In this document: positions 34,888-43,772 of the stretch, piece by piece
How positions within the stretch are numbered: the first letter of the stretch is position 1
Layout: each line of letters begins with the position of its first letter
Assembly: GCA_022801715.1 (NCBI GenBank)
Contig: JAAWSV010000003.1
Location: forward strand, 1 to 64,000
Reading direction: 5' to 3'
Length of the DNA stretch: 64,000 bases
Source of the DNA: Oscillospiraceae bacterium
GTDB taxonomy: Bacteria; Bacillota; Clostridia; Oscillospirales; Oscillospiraceae
Notes under the pieces: model-generated
The model's database searches: none
What the model was told of the DNA's origin: nothing
The model's input: only the letters and a program-made list of their open reading frames with translations
Translations under genes and position numbers: made by a program

Positions 34888-35982
34888 ATGAAGCAGAGAC
34901 TGACAGCCCTCGCCCTATCGGTGATGCTGGCGTTGAGCCTGATCGGCTGCGCGGCCGACGGGGGAGAGGAGAGCGAACCGCCCAAGGAGGGCACCGCGGT
35001 GGAGGTGATCACCGTGGAGCGGGGCGAAATTTTCAACGAGAGCACCGTTACCGGCAGCGTGCTGGCCAACCGGGATATCCCCATCATGCCCCCGGTGTCC
35101 GGCCGGGTGAAGGAGGTGGCGGTGAAGGCCGGCGACATGGTGGCCGAGGGCGATGTGCTCTTCACCATGGATACCGCCGACCTCCGGGATACCTATAGCG
35201 CCCTGATTGACACCTACACCCGCACCAAGACCCTCTTGGACGAGCAGGTCCGCCAGACCCAGCAGAGCTTGGACAACCTGCGCTCCCTCTATGAGATCGG
35301 GGCGGTGTCCCGGAACAACGTGGAGCAGACGGAGCTGGCCCTCCTTCAGGCCCAGACCAGCCGGGAAACCACGCTGGCCCAGCTGAACGCCGACGATCTG
35401 ATGGAGACCTTAGCTGATCCGGCAGTTCGCGCCACCATCAGCGGCACTGTGTCCAGTGTGGGTGTCACCGCCGGGGTGATGGCCGCCAACACCGGCGTAG
35501 GCGTGGTGGTCAGCGAGATCGGCAAGCCGCAGGCGGTGGTGGGCATCTCCGAGGTGCTGCTGCCCTATGTCCACGTGGGAGATGAGGTGCAGGTGACCCT
35601 GTCCTCCTCCGATGTCCCCGTCACCGGCACCGTAGACGGCGTGGCCTCCGCCCTGAACGGCCAGACCGCCCTCTATCAGGTCCATGTGGACCTCCCGGAG
35701 GAGGTCGAAGCCGCCATAGGCATGTTTGCCAAGGTGGTTTTCCGCACAGAGATACGCTATGACGCGGTATTGGCCCCCACGGAGTCCATCATCACCGACG
35801 GACTGGAGCAGTATGTATACGTGGTGGAGGAGGGAACCGCTCGCCGCCGCAGCGTCACCACGGGTCTGGTCAGCGGGACCATGACCGAGATCACCACCGG
35901 CCTCTCAGAGGGGGAGACCTTGGTCACCGTGGGCCAGAGCTACCTCACCGACGGCGCGGCGGTGCGGGTCGTGGAGGGCTGA
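34888..35982 (+). CDS. RND efflux adaptor lipoprotein (HlyD/MFP family)
   Basis: A 364-residue lipoprotein; the signal peptide ends SLIGC (Cys22). The adaptor architecture shows a first lipoyl half (PPVSGRVKEVAVKAGDMVAEGDVLFTMD, about 69-96) and a short coiled-coil hairpin (TYSALIDTYTRTKTLLDEQV to LLQAQTSRETTL). The second lipoyl half (ATISGTVSSVGVTAGVMA), a beta-barrel (GDEVQVTLSSSD) and a membrane-proximal domain (YVYVVEEGTARRRSVTTG) follow. The lipid anchor places it outside the membrane, where it contacts the RND permease encoded five bases downstream. AAAGGAGAGACCAT precedes the ATG. Confidence 0.93.
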   Translation: MKQRLTALALSVMLALSLIGCAADGGEESEPPKEGTAVEVITVERGEIFNESTVTGSVLANRDIPIMPPVSGRVKEVAVKAGDMVAEGDVLFTMDTADLRDTYSALIDTYTRTKTLLDEQVRQTQQSLDNLRSLYEIGAVSRNNVEQTELALLQAQTSRETTLAQLNADDLMETLADPAVRATISGTVSSVGVTAGVMAANTGVGVVVSEIGKPQAVVGISEVLLPYVHVGDEVQVTLSSSDVPVTGTVDGVASALNGQTALYQVHVDLPEEVEAAIGMFAKVVFRTEIRYDAVLAPTESIITDGLEQYVYVVEEGTARRRSVTTGLVSGTMTEITTGLSEGETLVTVGQSYLTDGAAVRVVEG

Positions 35983-35987
35983 GGCCG

Positions 35988-38900
35988 ATGAAACTTGTTT
36001 CCTTTTGCATCAAGCACCGGGTGACCACCATCATGGCCTGTGTCATTGTGGCCATCTTCGGATTTATGGGCTTTACCAAGCTGCCCTTGGCGCTGATGCC
36101 CGACATTGAGCTGCCCATGGCGGTGGTATTCTCCACCTACACCGGGGCAGGGCCTCAGGAGGTGGAGAATCTCCTCACCCGGACTTTGGAGAGCGCCTGC
36201 GCCTCCGTGTCCGGCATGGAGGAGCTCCAGTCCATCTCCAGCGAGGGGAGCTCCATTGTCATGGTTACCTTTGCCGATGGTACCAACATGGACAACGCCT
36301 TGGTGGACCTGCGGGAGAAGATCGACATGGTGAAGAGCTATCTCCCCGACGATGCCTCCGCCCCCACGGTGATGGCCATCAACGTGGACGCTATGCCCGT
36401 GATGCAGATTGCCTTGAAAGGCACCGCCCTCCCCAGCCTCCAGACCATCGCCGAGGACACGCTGTCCCCGGCCTTGGAGCGGATTGACGGCGTGGCCTCG
36501 GTGGACATTTTAGGCGGCTACGCCAACGAGATCGCGGTGGAGACATACAGCGAAAAGCTCTCAGGCTATGGCCTATCCATCAGCTACATCGCCCAGATTC
36601 TCACCGCGGAAAATTTAGCTCTGCCTGCCGGCAGCGTGGACAACGGGACCCAGACCCTCACTGTCCGCACCGACGGGGAGTTCTCCTCTATTGACGACGT
36701 GAGAAGCTGCCTGCTGCCTCTGCCTGCCGGCGGCACCGTCCGCTTGGACGAGGTGGCCAACGTCTATCTCAAGCCGCAGGAGCAGAGCATCATCGCCAAG
36801 GTGGATGGGGAGTCCTGTATTATCCTGTCGGTAAATAAGCAGTCCGGCGTGAATACGGTCCAGACCGCCCAGCGGGTACAGAGGACCTTGGACCAGCTCA
36901 CCAAGGAAAATCCCACCCTGAACTGGATGGTCTTGATGGACCAGAGTGACTTCATCAACTTGGCTGTCAACAGCGCCATCACCAACATCATCTTAGGCGT
37001 GCTCTTGGCCGCCGTGGTGCTGTTTGTATTCCTGCGTGACTGGGGCGCCACCTTGGTGATCTCCTTGGCCATGCCTCTTTGTATTGTGGCGGTGTTCCTC
37101 ATTATGCAGGTGTTGGGTATCACCATGAATATGATGAGCCTTGGCGGCGTGGCTATGGGCGTGGGCATGATCGTGGATAACTCCATCGTGGTGCTGGAGA
37201 ATATCTTCCACTACCGTGCCGACGGCTTCAACAACTTCGAGGCCTGTACCAAGGGCACCGGTGAGGTGGCGCTGTCCATCTCCGCCTCCACACTGACCAC
37301 CGTGGCGGTGTTCCTGCCTTTGGGACTCACCGGCGGTCTGGTGGGGATGATGTTCTATGACTTCTGCCTGACGATCTGCGCGCTGATGCTCACCTCTCTG
37401 GTGGTGTCGCTGACTATCGTGCCCCTCTTCAGCTACGCGCTCTTGGGCCGGGGAAGCAAGAATTTGCAGACCATGGCCCAAGCCATCGAGGGCGCGGGGG
37501 AGCGAAAGTCCACAGCCAGAGCCCGCATGACAGCTTGGTACCGGGACCGGCTGCGCTTCTTTGTTACACACCGGAAGATTGCCGTGCTGACCACCTTGGC
37601 CATGGTGGCGGTGTTCAGTCTGTCCATCTTCTTTGCCGGCTTTGAGCTGATCCCCGATATTGACCAGAGTAGCATCTCTATCAGCATCAGCCTGCCGGTG
37701 GGCGCGGAGGTCGAGGAGGCCCGGCGCATCTCCGAGCAGGTGGTGGCTGTGGCCATGGACACCGTGCCGGAGCTGGACAGCATCTACTACACCACCGGCA
37801 GCGGCATGATGAGCAGCCTTACCGGCGGCGGTGGCGCCTCGGTGTCTATGAACTTAGTCTCCCGGAGGGAGCGGGACCGCTCAGCGGAGGAGATCGCCCA
37901 GCAGCTCCGTCAGGACCTCTCCGGCATCGCCGGGGCGGAGCTCTCTGTGTCCTCGGCGGGGATGATGGATATGTCCTCCATGACCGGCAGTGCCGTGGCC
38001 ATCACCCTTACCGGCAGCGATAACGCCCTCCTCAAGGAGACAGCCGACCGGCTGGTCCGTGAGATTACCGCCCTTCCCGACGCGGTGGAGGTTACCTCCT
38101 CTGCCTCGGAGCAGGTGCCGGCGGTGAATGTGACACTGAACCGGGACGTGGCGTCCCAGTACGGTCTCAACGCCGCCACCGTGGGCAGTGCCGTCCGCAG
38201 CCAGCTCACCGGTACCACCGCCACCGAGCTGAAGATCGGCGGTGAGGAGATCTCCGTGGTGGTCCGGGGCGACAGCGACGCGGGCAGCAGCTTGGACGCC
38301 CTGCGTTCCATGCCCATTGCCACCCCCCTGGGCTCCAGCATCCCCCTGAGTATGATTGCCGACGTGTCGGTGGAGCTGTCCCCCCAGTCCATCTACCGGG
38401 AGAACCAGAGCCGCACCATCACCGTCAGCGGCTCCAGTGCCACCGGGGACACCGTGGGCATCTACAACACCGTCTCGGCGATGCTGGAGGACTTCCAGAC
38501 GCCGGAGGGCATTCAAGTATCCATGGGCGGCGAGAACGAGGAGATGATCGAGGCGTTTTTGGACTTGGGCTACGCCCTGTTGGTGGCTGTGGGGCTGGTG
38601 TATTTTGTGCTGGCCTCCCAGTTTGAGTCCTTCCTTATGCCGGTGATTGTCATGATGATCCTGCCGGTGGGCCTGATTGGCTCGCTGTTCCTGTTGCCCT
38701 TCTTTGGAATGAAGGTGTCCATGCTGGCCTTCGTGGGAGTGATCATGCTCTCCGGCGTGGTGGTCAATTCCTCCATCGTGCTGGTGGACTACATCAAGAT
38801 CCGCCGGGGCCGGGGGGAGGAGAAGGAGGAGGCCATATTAAATGCCTGCCCCCGCCGTGTCCGCCCGGTGCTGATGACCACGCTGACCACCGTACTGGGC

Positions 38901-39101
38901 CTTCTGCCCATGGCCTTCGGCGTGGGTGAGGGATCGGAGATCATGATGCCCATGGCCATCGTGATGATCACGGGCTTGGTGGTCTCCACAGTGGTGACAC
39001 TCTTATTTACCCCGGTGTACTACAGCCTCTTGGACAGCTTGGACACCCGCCTGCGCCGGAAGCGCCTGAAAAGGGAGGAGGCGGCGGCATGTCAAGCGTA
39101 A
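35988..39101 (+). CDS. RND-superfamily efflux permease (AcrB/HAE-like)
   Basis: A 1037-residue proton-driven multidrug or lipid exporter with the full RND layout. An N-terminal helix (about 12-32) and a large porter/docking loop (33-330) come first. Helices 2-6 (about 335-490) include VAMGVGMIVDNSIVVLENI, the helix-4 proton relay with Asp-Asn. A second helix (about 535-555), a second large loop (556-860) and helices 8-12 (865-1020) follow, with MLSGVVVNSSIVLVDYIK and the TTLTTVLGLLPMAFGVGEGSE block. Both halves are present and uninterrupted. The Asp-Asp pair of AcrB helix 4 reads Asp-Asn here. Its 3' end overlaps the TetR gene by 13 bases. Confidence 0.95.
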   Translation: MKLVSFCIKHRVTTIMACVIVAIFGFMGFTKLPLALMPDIELPMAVVFSTYTGAGPQEVENLLTRTLESACASVSGMEELQSISSEGSSIVMVTFADGTNMDNALVDLREKIDMVKSYLPDDASAPTVMAINVDAMPVMQIALKGTALPSLQTIAEDTLSPALERIDGVASVDILGGYANEIAVETYSEKLSGYGLSISYIAQILTAENLALPAGSVDNGTQTLTVRTDGEFSSIDDVRSCLLPLPAGGTVRLDEVANVYLKPQEQSIIAKVDGESCIILSVNKQSGVNTVQTAQRVQRTLDQLTKENPTLNWMVLMDQSDFINLAVNSAITNIILGVLLAAVVLFVFLRDWGATLVISLAMPLCIVAVFLIMQVLGITMNMMSLGGVAMGVGMIVDNSIVVLENIFHYRADGFNNFEACTKGTGEVALSISASTLTTVAVFLPLGLTGGLVGMMFYDFCLTICALMLTSLVVSLTIVPLFSYALLGRGSKNLQTMAQAIEGAGERKSTARARMTAWYRDRLRFFVTHRKIAVLTTLAMVAVFSLSIFFAGFELIPDIDQSSISISISLPVGAEVEEARRISEQVVAVAMDTVPELDSIYYTTGSGMMSSLTGGGGASVSMNLVSRRERDRSAEEIAQQLRQDLSGIAGAELSVSSAGMMDMSSMTGSAVAITLTGSDNALLKETADRLVREITALPDAVEVTSSASEQVPAVNVTLNRDVASQYGLNAATVGSAVRSQLTGTTATELKIGGEEISVVVRGDSDAGSSLDALRSMPIATPLGSSIPLSMIADVSVELSPQSIYRENQSRTITVSGSSATGDTVGIYNTVSAMLEDFQTPEGIQVSMGGENEEMIEAFLDLGYALLVAVGLVYFVLASQFESFLMPVIVMMILPVGLIGSLFLLPFFGMKVSMLAFVGVIMLSGVVVNSSIVLVDYIKIRRGRGEEKEEAILNACPRRVRPVLMTTLTTVLGLLPMAFGVGEGSEIMMPMAIVMITGLVVSTVVTLLFTPVYYSLLDSLDTRLRRKRLKREEAAACQA

Positions 39102-39718
39102 GAGAGAGCCGCCGGAGTGATATCATACAGGCGGCGCTGGCGGAGTTCTGCACCAAGGGCATTGAGGCGGTTTCCATGTCGGAGATTGCCCGCCGGGCAC
39201 AGATTGGCAAGTCCACCATCTACGAGTATTTCCCCTCCAAGGACCAGCTGCTGCTGGAGACCGCCCAGATGGTGCTGGATCGCCTGCTGGAGGAGCTGGA
39301 GCATGTATTTTCCCAGAAGCAGACCTTCCGGGAGAAGCTGATTTGCTACTACTTGGCGCTGGACCGTCTGGTGGAGCGCATCGGGGTAAATTTTCCCATG
39401 TTCTTTGTCGGCGAACCCATCACCGGCGTCATGCTGGAGTGTGTGGATACCTTCCGGAAAGCGCTGTTCCGGCGGCTCGGCCAGGAGTTCCGCCTCGCCC
39501 AAGCGCGGGGAGAGCTGAATGCCTCCTTGGACGCGGAGGTGGCCGCCACACTGCTGACTACCCAGATGACACCCCTTCTGCTCAAGGCCATGGGCCGCTT
39601 CGAGGTGGAGGATGCCGCCGGGAAAATCGTGGATATTCTGATGAACGGCCTCGCTGCCAAGCCCGCCCCGGCCGGGGCGGAGACCGCTGCTTCTCAGAAG
39701 CAGCGTAAGAAGGATTAG
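39089..39718 (+). CDS. TetR/AcrR-family repressor of the RND operon
   Basis: A 209-residue regulator. The N-terminal helix-turn-helix (RRSDIIQAALAEFCTKGIEA then MSEIARRAQIGKSTIYEYFPSKDQLL, residues about 8-53) is canonical. The C-terminal ligand-binding domain (LLETAQMVLDRLLEELEHVF onward) is all-helical and divergent. It overlaps the RND permease gene by 13 bases, so it is expressed from the same promoter and gives a negative feedback loop at the 33447-33474 palindrome. The lysine-rich C-terminal tail is disordered. The inducing ligand is unknown. Confidence 0.94.
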   Translation: MSSVRESRRSDIIQAALAEFCTKGIEAVSMSEIARRAQIGKSTIYEYFPSKDQLLLETAQMVLDRLLEELEHVFSQKQTFREKLICYYLALDRLVERIGVNFPMFFVGEPITGVMLECVDTFRKALFRRLGQEFRLAQARGELNASLDAEVAATLLTTQMTPLLLKAMGRFEVEDAAGKIVDILMNGLAAKPAPAGAETAASQKQRKKD

Positions 39719-39771
39719 AGGCAGGAGCCTCACAGAGCCGCCGATGCTTTCACCGCAGGTCCCTAAGAAAA

Positions 39772-39810
39772 GGGAGGGGACAGAGCAAAAGCCCTGTCCT
39801 CTCCCTTTTT
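39772..39810 (+). terminator. Terminator of the RND operon
   Basis: GGGAGGGGACAGAGC pairs with GCCCTGTCCTCTCCC around AAAA (one mismatch), followed by TTTTTC. Confidence 0.9.
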
Positions 39811-39945
39811 CATACCGTCAGCAAAAATAGGCCCTCCGTCCTCCGCTCACCGCGAGTGCGGCGTACAAGCGTTTTCGCCTTGTGGCGAAAACCTTGGCGC
39901 AGGTGGGTTCACTCCGCCCGAGCATATCAAATGGACCGCAGGTCC
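39811..39945. other. Intergenic stretch with one small hairpin, no gene
   Basis: It contains GTTTTCGCC-TTGT-GGCGAAAAC (39871-39892). The heptamer CCGCAGGTCCC occurs both here (about 39936) and just before the RND terminator (about 39753), hinting at a degenerate duplicated element. I see no coding frame with a ribosome site. Confidence 0.4.
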
Positions 39946-39998
39946 CCACTTGAAATAGAGAGGTCAAGGTAAATCCTTGACCTCTCTATTTCAAGTGG
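39946..39998. terminator. Perfect 24-bp inverted repeat abutting the tRNA 3' end
   Basis: CCACTTGAAATAGAGAGGTC-AAGG and its exact reverse complement flank a five-base loop (TAAAT). The right arm ends on the tRNA-encoded CCA (39996-39998 on the minus strand), so the hairpin begins inside the mature tRNA end. It most simply acts as the tRNA terminator and processing structure, although it has no long T run. Confidence 0.7.
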
Positions 39999-40072
39999 TA
40001 CGCCCGACTGGATTCGAACCAGCGGCCTTCAGAGTCGGAGTCTGACGCGCTATCCAACTGCGCCACGGGCGC
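39996..40072 (-). tRNA. tRNA-Arg (anticodon CCG)
   Basis: The 77-nt cloverleaf is complete. The acceptor GCGCCCG pairs with CGGGCGT; the D arm has GCGC-AGTTGGATA-GCGC; the anticodon stem TCAGA/TCTGA encloses CT-CCG-AC; the T arm has CTGGTTCGAATCCAG. Discriminator A is followed by an encoded CCA. It decodes CGG, a frequent Arg codon in this GC-rich genome. Confidence 0.97.
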
Positions 40073-40134
40073 GTACCTATCCATTTACTGTTGTACCCGG
40101 CCGACAAAACCACCGCCGGAGAACCACAGGAGTT

Positions 40135-40163
40135 AGTATACTCCATTTTTGCCCATCTGTAAA
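40135..40163 (-). promoter_or_regulatory. Promoter of tRNA-Arg
   Basis: On the minus strand TTTACA (40158-40163), 17 bases, TATACT (40135-40140). The predicted start is about 55 bases before the tRNA 5' end. Confidence 0.75.
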
Positions 40164-40234
40164 GCCCAAATTTCAAAATCTGCAAAACTTTTTTTGCTCC
40201 AACATTATAAATGGATAAAAAATGCAGATATCCG

Positions 40235-40264
40235 CGGAATAGGGGGAATTCTCCCCCTATTCCG
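40235..40264. terminator. Terminator hairpin of the aryl-acid operon
   Basis: CGGAATAGGGGGA-ATTC-TCCCCCTATTCCG is a perfect 13-bp stem 23 bases after the aminotransferase stop (minus strand). An A/T-rich stretch lies on each side. It also insulates the tRNA gene. Confidence 0.75.
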
Positions 40265-40287
40265 TAAAAAATCATGGCAAAATTCCT

Positions 40288-41454
40288 TTAGGCCATCTTC
40301 TTCTTGATATCCGACAGACGGTTCAGCGCCTCATACAGTGTCTCGTCCTTCTTGGCAAAGTGGACGCGGACAATATCCTGCACATTCTCATTGAAGAAGG
40401 AGGTGCCGGGAACGCAGGCCACGCCCACCTTGTGGGCCATCTCCTCGCAGAAGGCCACATCGCTCTGCCCGCTCTTCAGGTAGGGCCCGATGTTGGCCAG
40501 CACGAAGTAGGCCCCCTGCGGATCGGTGAAGGGGATGCCGATGTCGGTAAGTCCCTTGGTGAAGATCTCCTTCATGTGGGCGTAGTGAGCCCCGAACTCT
40601 TCATAGTAGCTCTCCGGCATCTCCAGTCCCACCACGGCGGCCTCCATCAGCGGGGAGGGAGCACCCACGGTGTTGAAGTCGTGGTACTGCTTAATCCGAT
40701 CCATCAGGTTCTCCGGCGCAATGGCATAGCCCAAGCGCCAGCCGGTGATGGAGTAGGTCTTGCTCAGACTGGAGCAGGAGACCGTGCGCTCCCACATGCC
40801 GGGGAGGCTGTTCATATAGACGTGCTTGTGGGGGGCGTAGATGATGTGCTCATAGACCTCGTCCATGATGGCATACACGTCATATTTTACACACAGCTCC
40901 GCGATGAGCTTCAGCTCCTCCTCGGTAAACACCTTGCCGCTGGGGTTGGAGGGATTGCAGATCAAAATGGCCTTGGCCCCCTGCTTGAAGGCGTCCTCCA
41001 GCACGTTGGGATCAAAGTGGAAGGTGGGGGGGACCAAGGGGACAAACACCGGCTCACAGTCGGCCATAATGGCCTGCGCCCGATAGTTCTCAAAGTAGGG
41101 GGAGAACATGATGATCTTGTCCCCGGGATTGGTCAGGGCGAAGATGGTGTCCACCATGGCCTCGGTGGAGCCGATGGTCACCACCACCTCGGTGTTGGGG
41201 TCGATGGTGCGGCCCATGTACTTCCCGCACTTTTTGGCCAGCGCCTCCCGGAAATTCAGCGCGCCCATGGTGATGGGATACTGATGGGGGCCGGCGTGGC
41301 TGACCTCCTCCAGACGGTCCATCATGGCCTTGGGGGGATCAAAGTCGGGGAACCCTTGGGCCAGATTGATGGCGCCGCAGTCGATGGCGATGCGGGTCAT
41401 CCGGCGGATAACGGAGTCGGTAAACTGTTGATTTCTTCTGCTCAGTTCCTGCAT
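40288..41454 (-). CDS. Class I/II PLP aminotransferase (aromatic/aspartate type)
   Basis: A 388-residue fold-type I aminotransferase. AINLAQGFPDFDPP opens the active site. NPSNPSGKVFTEEEL, AIMDEVYEHIIY and the Schiff-base Lys in CSSLSKTYSITGWRLGYAI are class I signatures, and the final substrate Arg lies in VRVHFAKKDETL. Its place at the end of an IorAB/PaaK operon, just after an ACT-domain gene, argues for aromatic 2-oxo acids (phenylpyruvate, 4-hydroxyphenylpyruvate, indolepyruvate). The start at 41454 has GAGG ten bases upstream; a GTG five codons earlier overlaps that site. Confidence 0.93.
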   Translation of the reverse strand: MQELSRRNQQFTDSVIRRMTRIAIDCGAINLAQGFPDFDPPKAMMDRLEEVSHAGPHQYPITMGALNFREALAKKCGKYMGRTIDPNTEVVVTIGSTEAMVDTIFALTNPGDKIIMFSPYFENYRAQAIMADCEPVFVPLVPPTFHFDPNVLEDAFKQGAKAILICNPSNPSGKVFTEEELKLIAELCVKYDVYAIMDEVYEHIIYAPHKHVYMNSLPGMWERTVSCSSLSKTYSITGWRLGYAIAPENLMDRIKQYHDFNTVGAPSPLMEAAVVGLEMPESYYEEFGAHYAHMKEIFTKGLTDIGIPFTDPQGAYFVLANIGPYLKSGQSDVAFCEEMAHKVGVACVPGTSFFNENVQDIVRVHFAKKDETLYEALNRLSDIKKKMA

Positions 41455-41502
41455 AGCATTGTTCCTCACATATCAATATAGTTCAATTTAACAGACAGAC
41501 AC

Positions 41503-41934
41503 TCAGTGGATTCCCAGCTCATCGCCGCCCACAGCGGCGATACCCTCAGCGGCAAGGACACCCCGCAGGAGGTCCTCATCCTTCACACGGAAGATCATAT
41601 AGGCCTGCCCCTGTACCTGACCAAAGACGGAGTACATGTACTCAATGTCGATCTGTGCCCTGGAGAGGACGGAGAGCACCCGAGCCAGCCCGCCGGGCTG
41701 ATCAGGCACCGCCACCGCCACCACAGGGGTCATAGAGAGGATAAAGCCGTGCTCCAAGAGCACATTGGACGCCTCCTGGGGCTTGTCGGCAATCAGGCGC
41801 AGCACGCCATAGTCGGCAGTCTCCGCAATACTGATAGCCCGCAGATCAATATGGTGCTCCGAAAGAATAGAGGTAATCTCAGAGAGCTGCCCGGCCCGGT
41901 TTTCAAGAAAAACAGAGATTTGATGAATCGTCAT
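41503..41934 (-). CDS. Tandem ACT-domain protein
   Basis: A 143-residue protein made of two ACT domains (about 1-68, ISVFLENRAGQLSEITSILS; and 70-140, VAVPDQPGGLARVLSVLSRA). ACT pairs bind amino acids allosterically. Stand-alone forms of this kind sit next to IorAB/PaaK genes in many anaerobic Firmicutes and archaea. No catalytic domain is attached, so it probably senses an aromatic amino acid and modulates a neighbour protein. AAGGAGGTCTTCAAAT precedes the ATG. It lies 48 bases upstream of the aminotransferase start in the same transcript. Confidence 0.9.
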   Translation of the reverse strand: MTIHQISVFLENRAGQLSEITSILSEHHIDLRAISIAETADYGVLRLIADKPQEASNVLLEHGFILSMTPVVAVAVPDQPGGLARVLSVLSRAQIDIEYMYSVFGQVQGQAYMIFRVKDEDLLRGVLAAEGIAAVGGDELGIH

Positions 41935-41969
41935 ATTTGAAGACCTCCTTTATTCAGGATTCGTGTTTC

Positions 41970-42077
41970 ATTAGGAATTATTTTTGAGAGAAGGGCACAA
42001 GGGGAATGAAAAATTTCAATCCGTCCAGCTCCGCTGGACACATCCATTCCTAACGCCTCATTCCTCATTCCTAATTA
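41970..42077. repeat. Interspersed repeat, copy 3 (diverged centre)
   Basis: The left end is TTAGGAATTA and the right end CCTCATTCCTCATTCCTAAT, matching the ends of copies 1 and 2, but the centre is different. It contains GTCCAGC-TCC-GCTGGAC as a small hairpin. It lies between paaK and the ACT gene inside the operon. Confidence 0.65.
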
Positions 42078-43376
42078 TCAGATTTTCCGCCGGTCAATCA
42101 CCCGAACCGCCTTGCCCTCGCTGCGGGTAATGGACTTGGGGGCCACCAGCTTCACCTTGGCGTAGATGCCCAGCATGGCCTTCAGCGCGGCCACGAGGCC
42201 CTTCTCCATCTCGGTGATCCTGGCCAGAGAGTCGGAGAAGTTCTCGGCGGTCATCTCCACCTGAACCTCCAGAGTGTCGGAGTTGTTCACCCGGTCCACA
42301 ATGATCTGATAGTTGGCGGGGTAGCCCTGCTCCAAGAGCACGGTCTCAATCTGGGACGGGAAGACGTTGACGCCCTTGACGATGAGCATGTCATCGCTGC
42401 GGCCCATGGGCTTGCACATCTTCACAAAGGTCCGGCCGCAGGAGCACGGCTTCCGGGTCAGGACGCAGATGTCACGGGTACGGTAGCGCAGGAGAGGGAA
42501 GGCCTCCTTGGTGAGGGAGGTAAAGACCAGCTCGCCCTTACTGCCCTCGGGGAGGACCTCACCGGTGTCCGGGTCAATGATCTCGGCGATGAAGTGGTCC
42601 TCATTGATGTGCATCCCCGTCTGCTCCGAGCACTCGAAGGAGACGCCCGGGCCGCTGGTCTCGGTGAGGCCGTAGATGTCATAGGCCTTGATGCCCAGCT
42701 TCGCCTCGATGTCCCGGCGCATCTCCTCGCTCCAGGCCTCGGCGCCGAAGATGCCGGCCTTCAGCTTGATCTGGTCCCGGAGGCCCCGCTCGTGGATGCT
42801 CTCCGCCAAGTAGGCGGCGTAGGAGGGGGTGCAGCAGAGGATGGTGGAGCCTAAATCCGTCATGAACTGGAGCTGCCGGTCCGTGTTGCCTGAGGACATG
42901 GGCAGGGTGAGACACCCCACCTTGTGGCTGCCGCCGTTGAGGCCGGGACCGCCGGTAAAGAGGCCGTAGCCGTAGCTCACGTGGCACACGTCCTCCTCAG
43001 TGCCCCCGGCGGCCACGATGGCCCGGGCGCAGCAGTCCTCCCAAAGGTCCAAGTCGTGCTGGGTGTAGAAGGCCACCACCCGCCGCCCGGTGGTGCCGGA
43101 GGTGGACTGGATACGGACGCAGTCCTTCAGAGGCTTGGCCAAAAGGCCGTAGGGGTAGGCATCCCGCAGATCGTCCTTGGTGAGGAAGGGGAGCTTGTGC
43201 AGGTCCTCCACACTCTGGATGTCGTCGGGTGTGACGCCGCGCTCCTCCATCTTCTGGCGGTAGTAGGGCACGTTGTCCCACACATGGCGCACCTGCTTCA
43301 ACAGGCGCTCATTCTGCCAAGCCAGAAGCTGCTCCCGGCTGGCGGTCTCAATCTCAGGCTGATAGTATCTCTCCAT
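42078..43376 (-). CDS. paaK: Phenylacetate-CoA ligase family protein
   Basis: A 432-residue adenylate-forming ligase that activates aryl acids such as phenylacetate or indoleacetate to CoA thioesters. The PaaK AMP-binding loop is IQSTSGTTGRRVVAFYT (about 92-108), followed by VSYGYGLFTGGPGLNGG, DIYGLTETSGPGVSFEC and RTRDICVLTRKPCSCGRTF. The C-terminal VKGVNVFPSQIETVL signature is present, with the catalytic Lys in the tail. AAAGGAACC precedes the ATG at 43376. The IorAB neighbours make arylacetyl-CoA the expected substrate or product. Confidence 0.94.
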   Translation of the reverse strand: MERYYQPEIETASREQLLAWQNERLLKQVRHVWDNVPYYRQKMEERGVTPDDIQSVEDLHKLPFLTKDDLRDAYPYGLLAKPLKDCVRIQSTSGTTGRRVVAFYTQHDLDLWEDCCARAIVAAGGTEEDVCHVSYGYGLFTGGPGLNGGSHKVGCLTLPMSSGNTDRQLQFMTDLGSTILCCTPSYAAYLAESIHERGLRDQIKLKAGIFGAEAWSEEMRRDIEAKLGIKAYDIYGLTETSGPGVSFECSEQTGMHINEDHFIAEIIDPDTGEVLPEGSKGELVFTSLTKEAFPLLRYRTRDICVLTRKPCSCGRTFVKMCKPMGRSDDMLIVKGVNVFPSQIETVLLEQGYPANYQIIVDRVNNSDTLEVQVEMTAENFSDSLARITEMEKGLVAALKAMLGIYAKVKLVAPKSITRSEGKAVRVIDRRKI

Positions 43377-43409
43377 AGAGTGGTTCCTTTCCATGTGAAT
43401 ATGATGAAA

Positions 43410-43772
43410 CTACATATACTGCGCAATGTAACGCTCGATATCATAAGGATCCTTCACCCCAGTATCGGGGTCTGTGCCCCGGTCATCGTGTACTTCGCCG
43501 TCATACTTCCGGTATTCCCGCAGGCAAACGCCGCCTCTGATATGGAGGAACTCGGTGCTTCGCTCCTCCCGGCAGGCGTAGATCAACTCGTCCCCGGCGG
43601 CTAAATCCAGCCATTCAGCGGTCTGTAGGCCAAAAAAGTCGAACATCTCATCGTCGATCACCAAGGACCAGCCGTCCCGGGACTCGATTGGAAATGTATT
43701 GGGGGGAAAACGGTCAAACAAATGCTCCGGCGCGGCTTTGATCAGCACCCTGCTGATTTCTAAAGGGGACAC
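43410..43772 (-). CDS. Small protein of unknown function in the aryl-acid operon
   Basis: A 120-residue cytoplasmic protein that I do not recognise. It is rich in acidic and aromatic residues (WSLVIDDEMFDFFGLQTAEW, then RKYDGEVHDDRGTDPDTG) and has no membrane segment or catalytic motif that I can name. It begins with a GTG directly after the iorB stop and ends 33 bases before paaK, so it is translated within the operon. Its conserved position, rather than any motif, suggests a role linked to the oxidoreductase or ligase. Confidence 0.7.
   Translation of the reverse strand: MSPLEISRVLIKAAPEHLFDRFPPNTFPIESRDGWSLVIDDEMFDFFGLQTAEWLDLAAGDELIYACREERSTEFLHIRGGVCLREYRKYDGEVHDDRGTDPDTGVKDPYDIERYIAQYM

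Noticed and set aside
33523..39718. RND operon as contamination or recent transfer from a Gram-negative
   Set aside because: GC content, codon use, ribosome sites and promoter style match the neighbours, and such operons occur in Clostridia.
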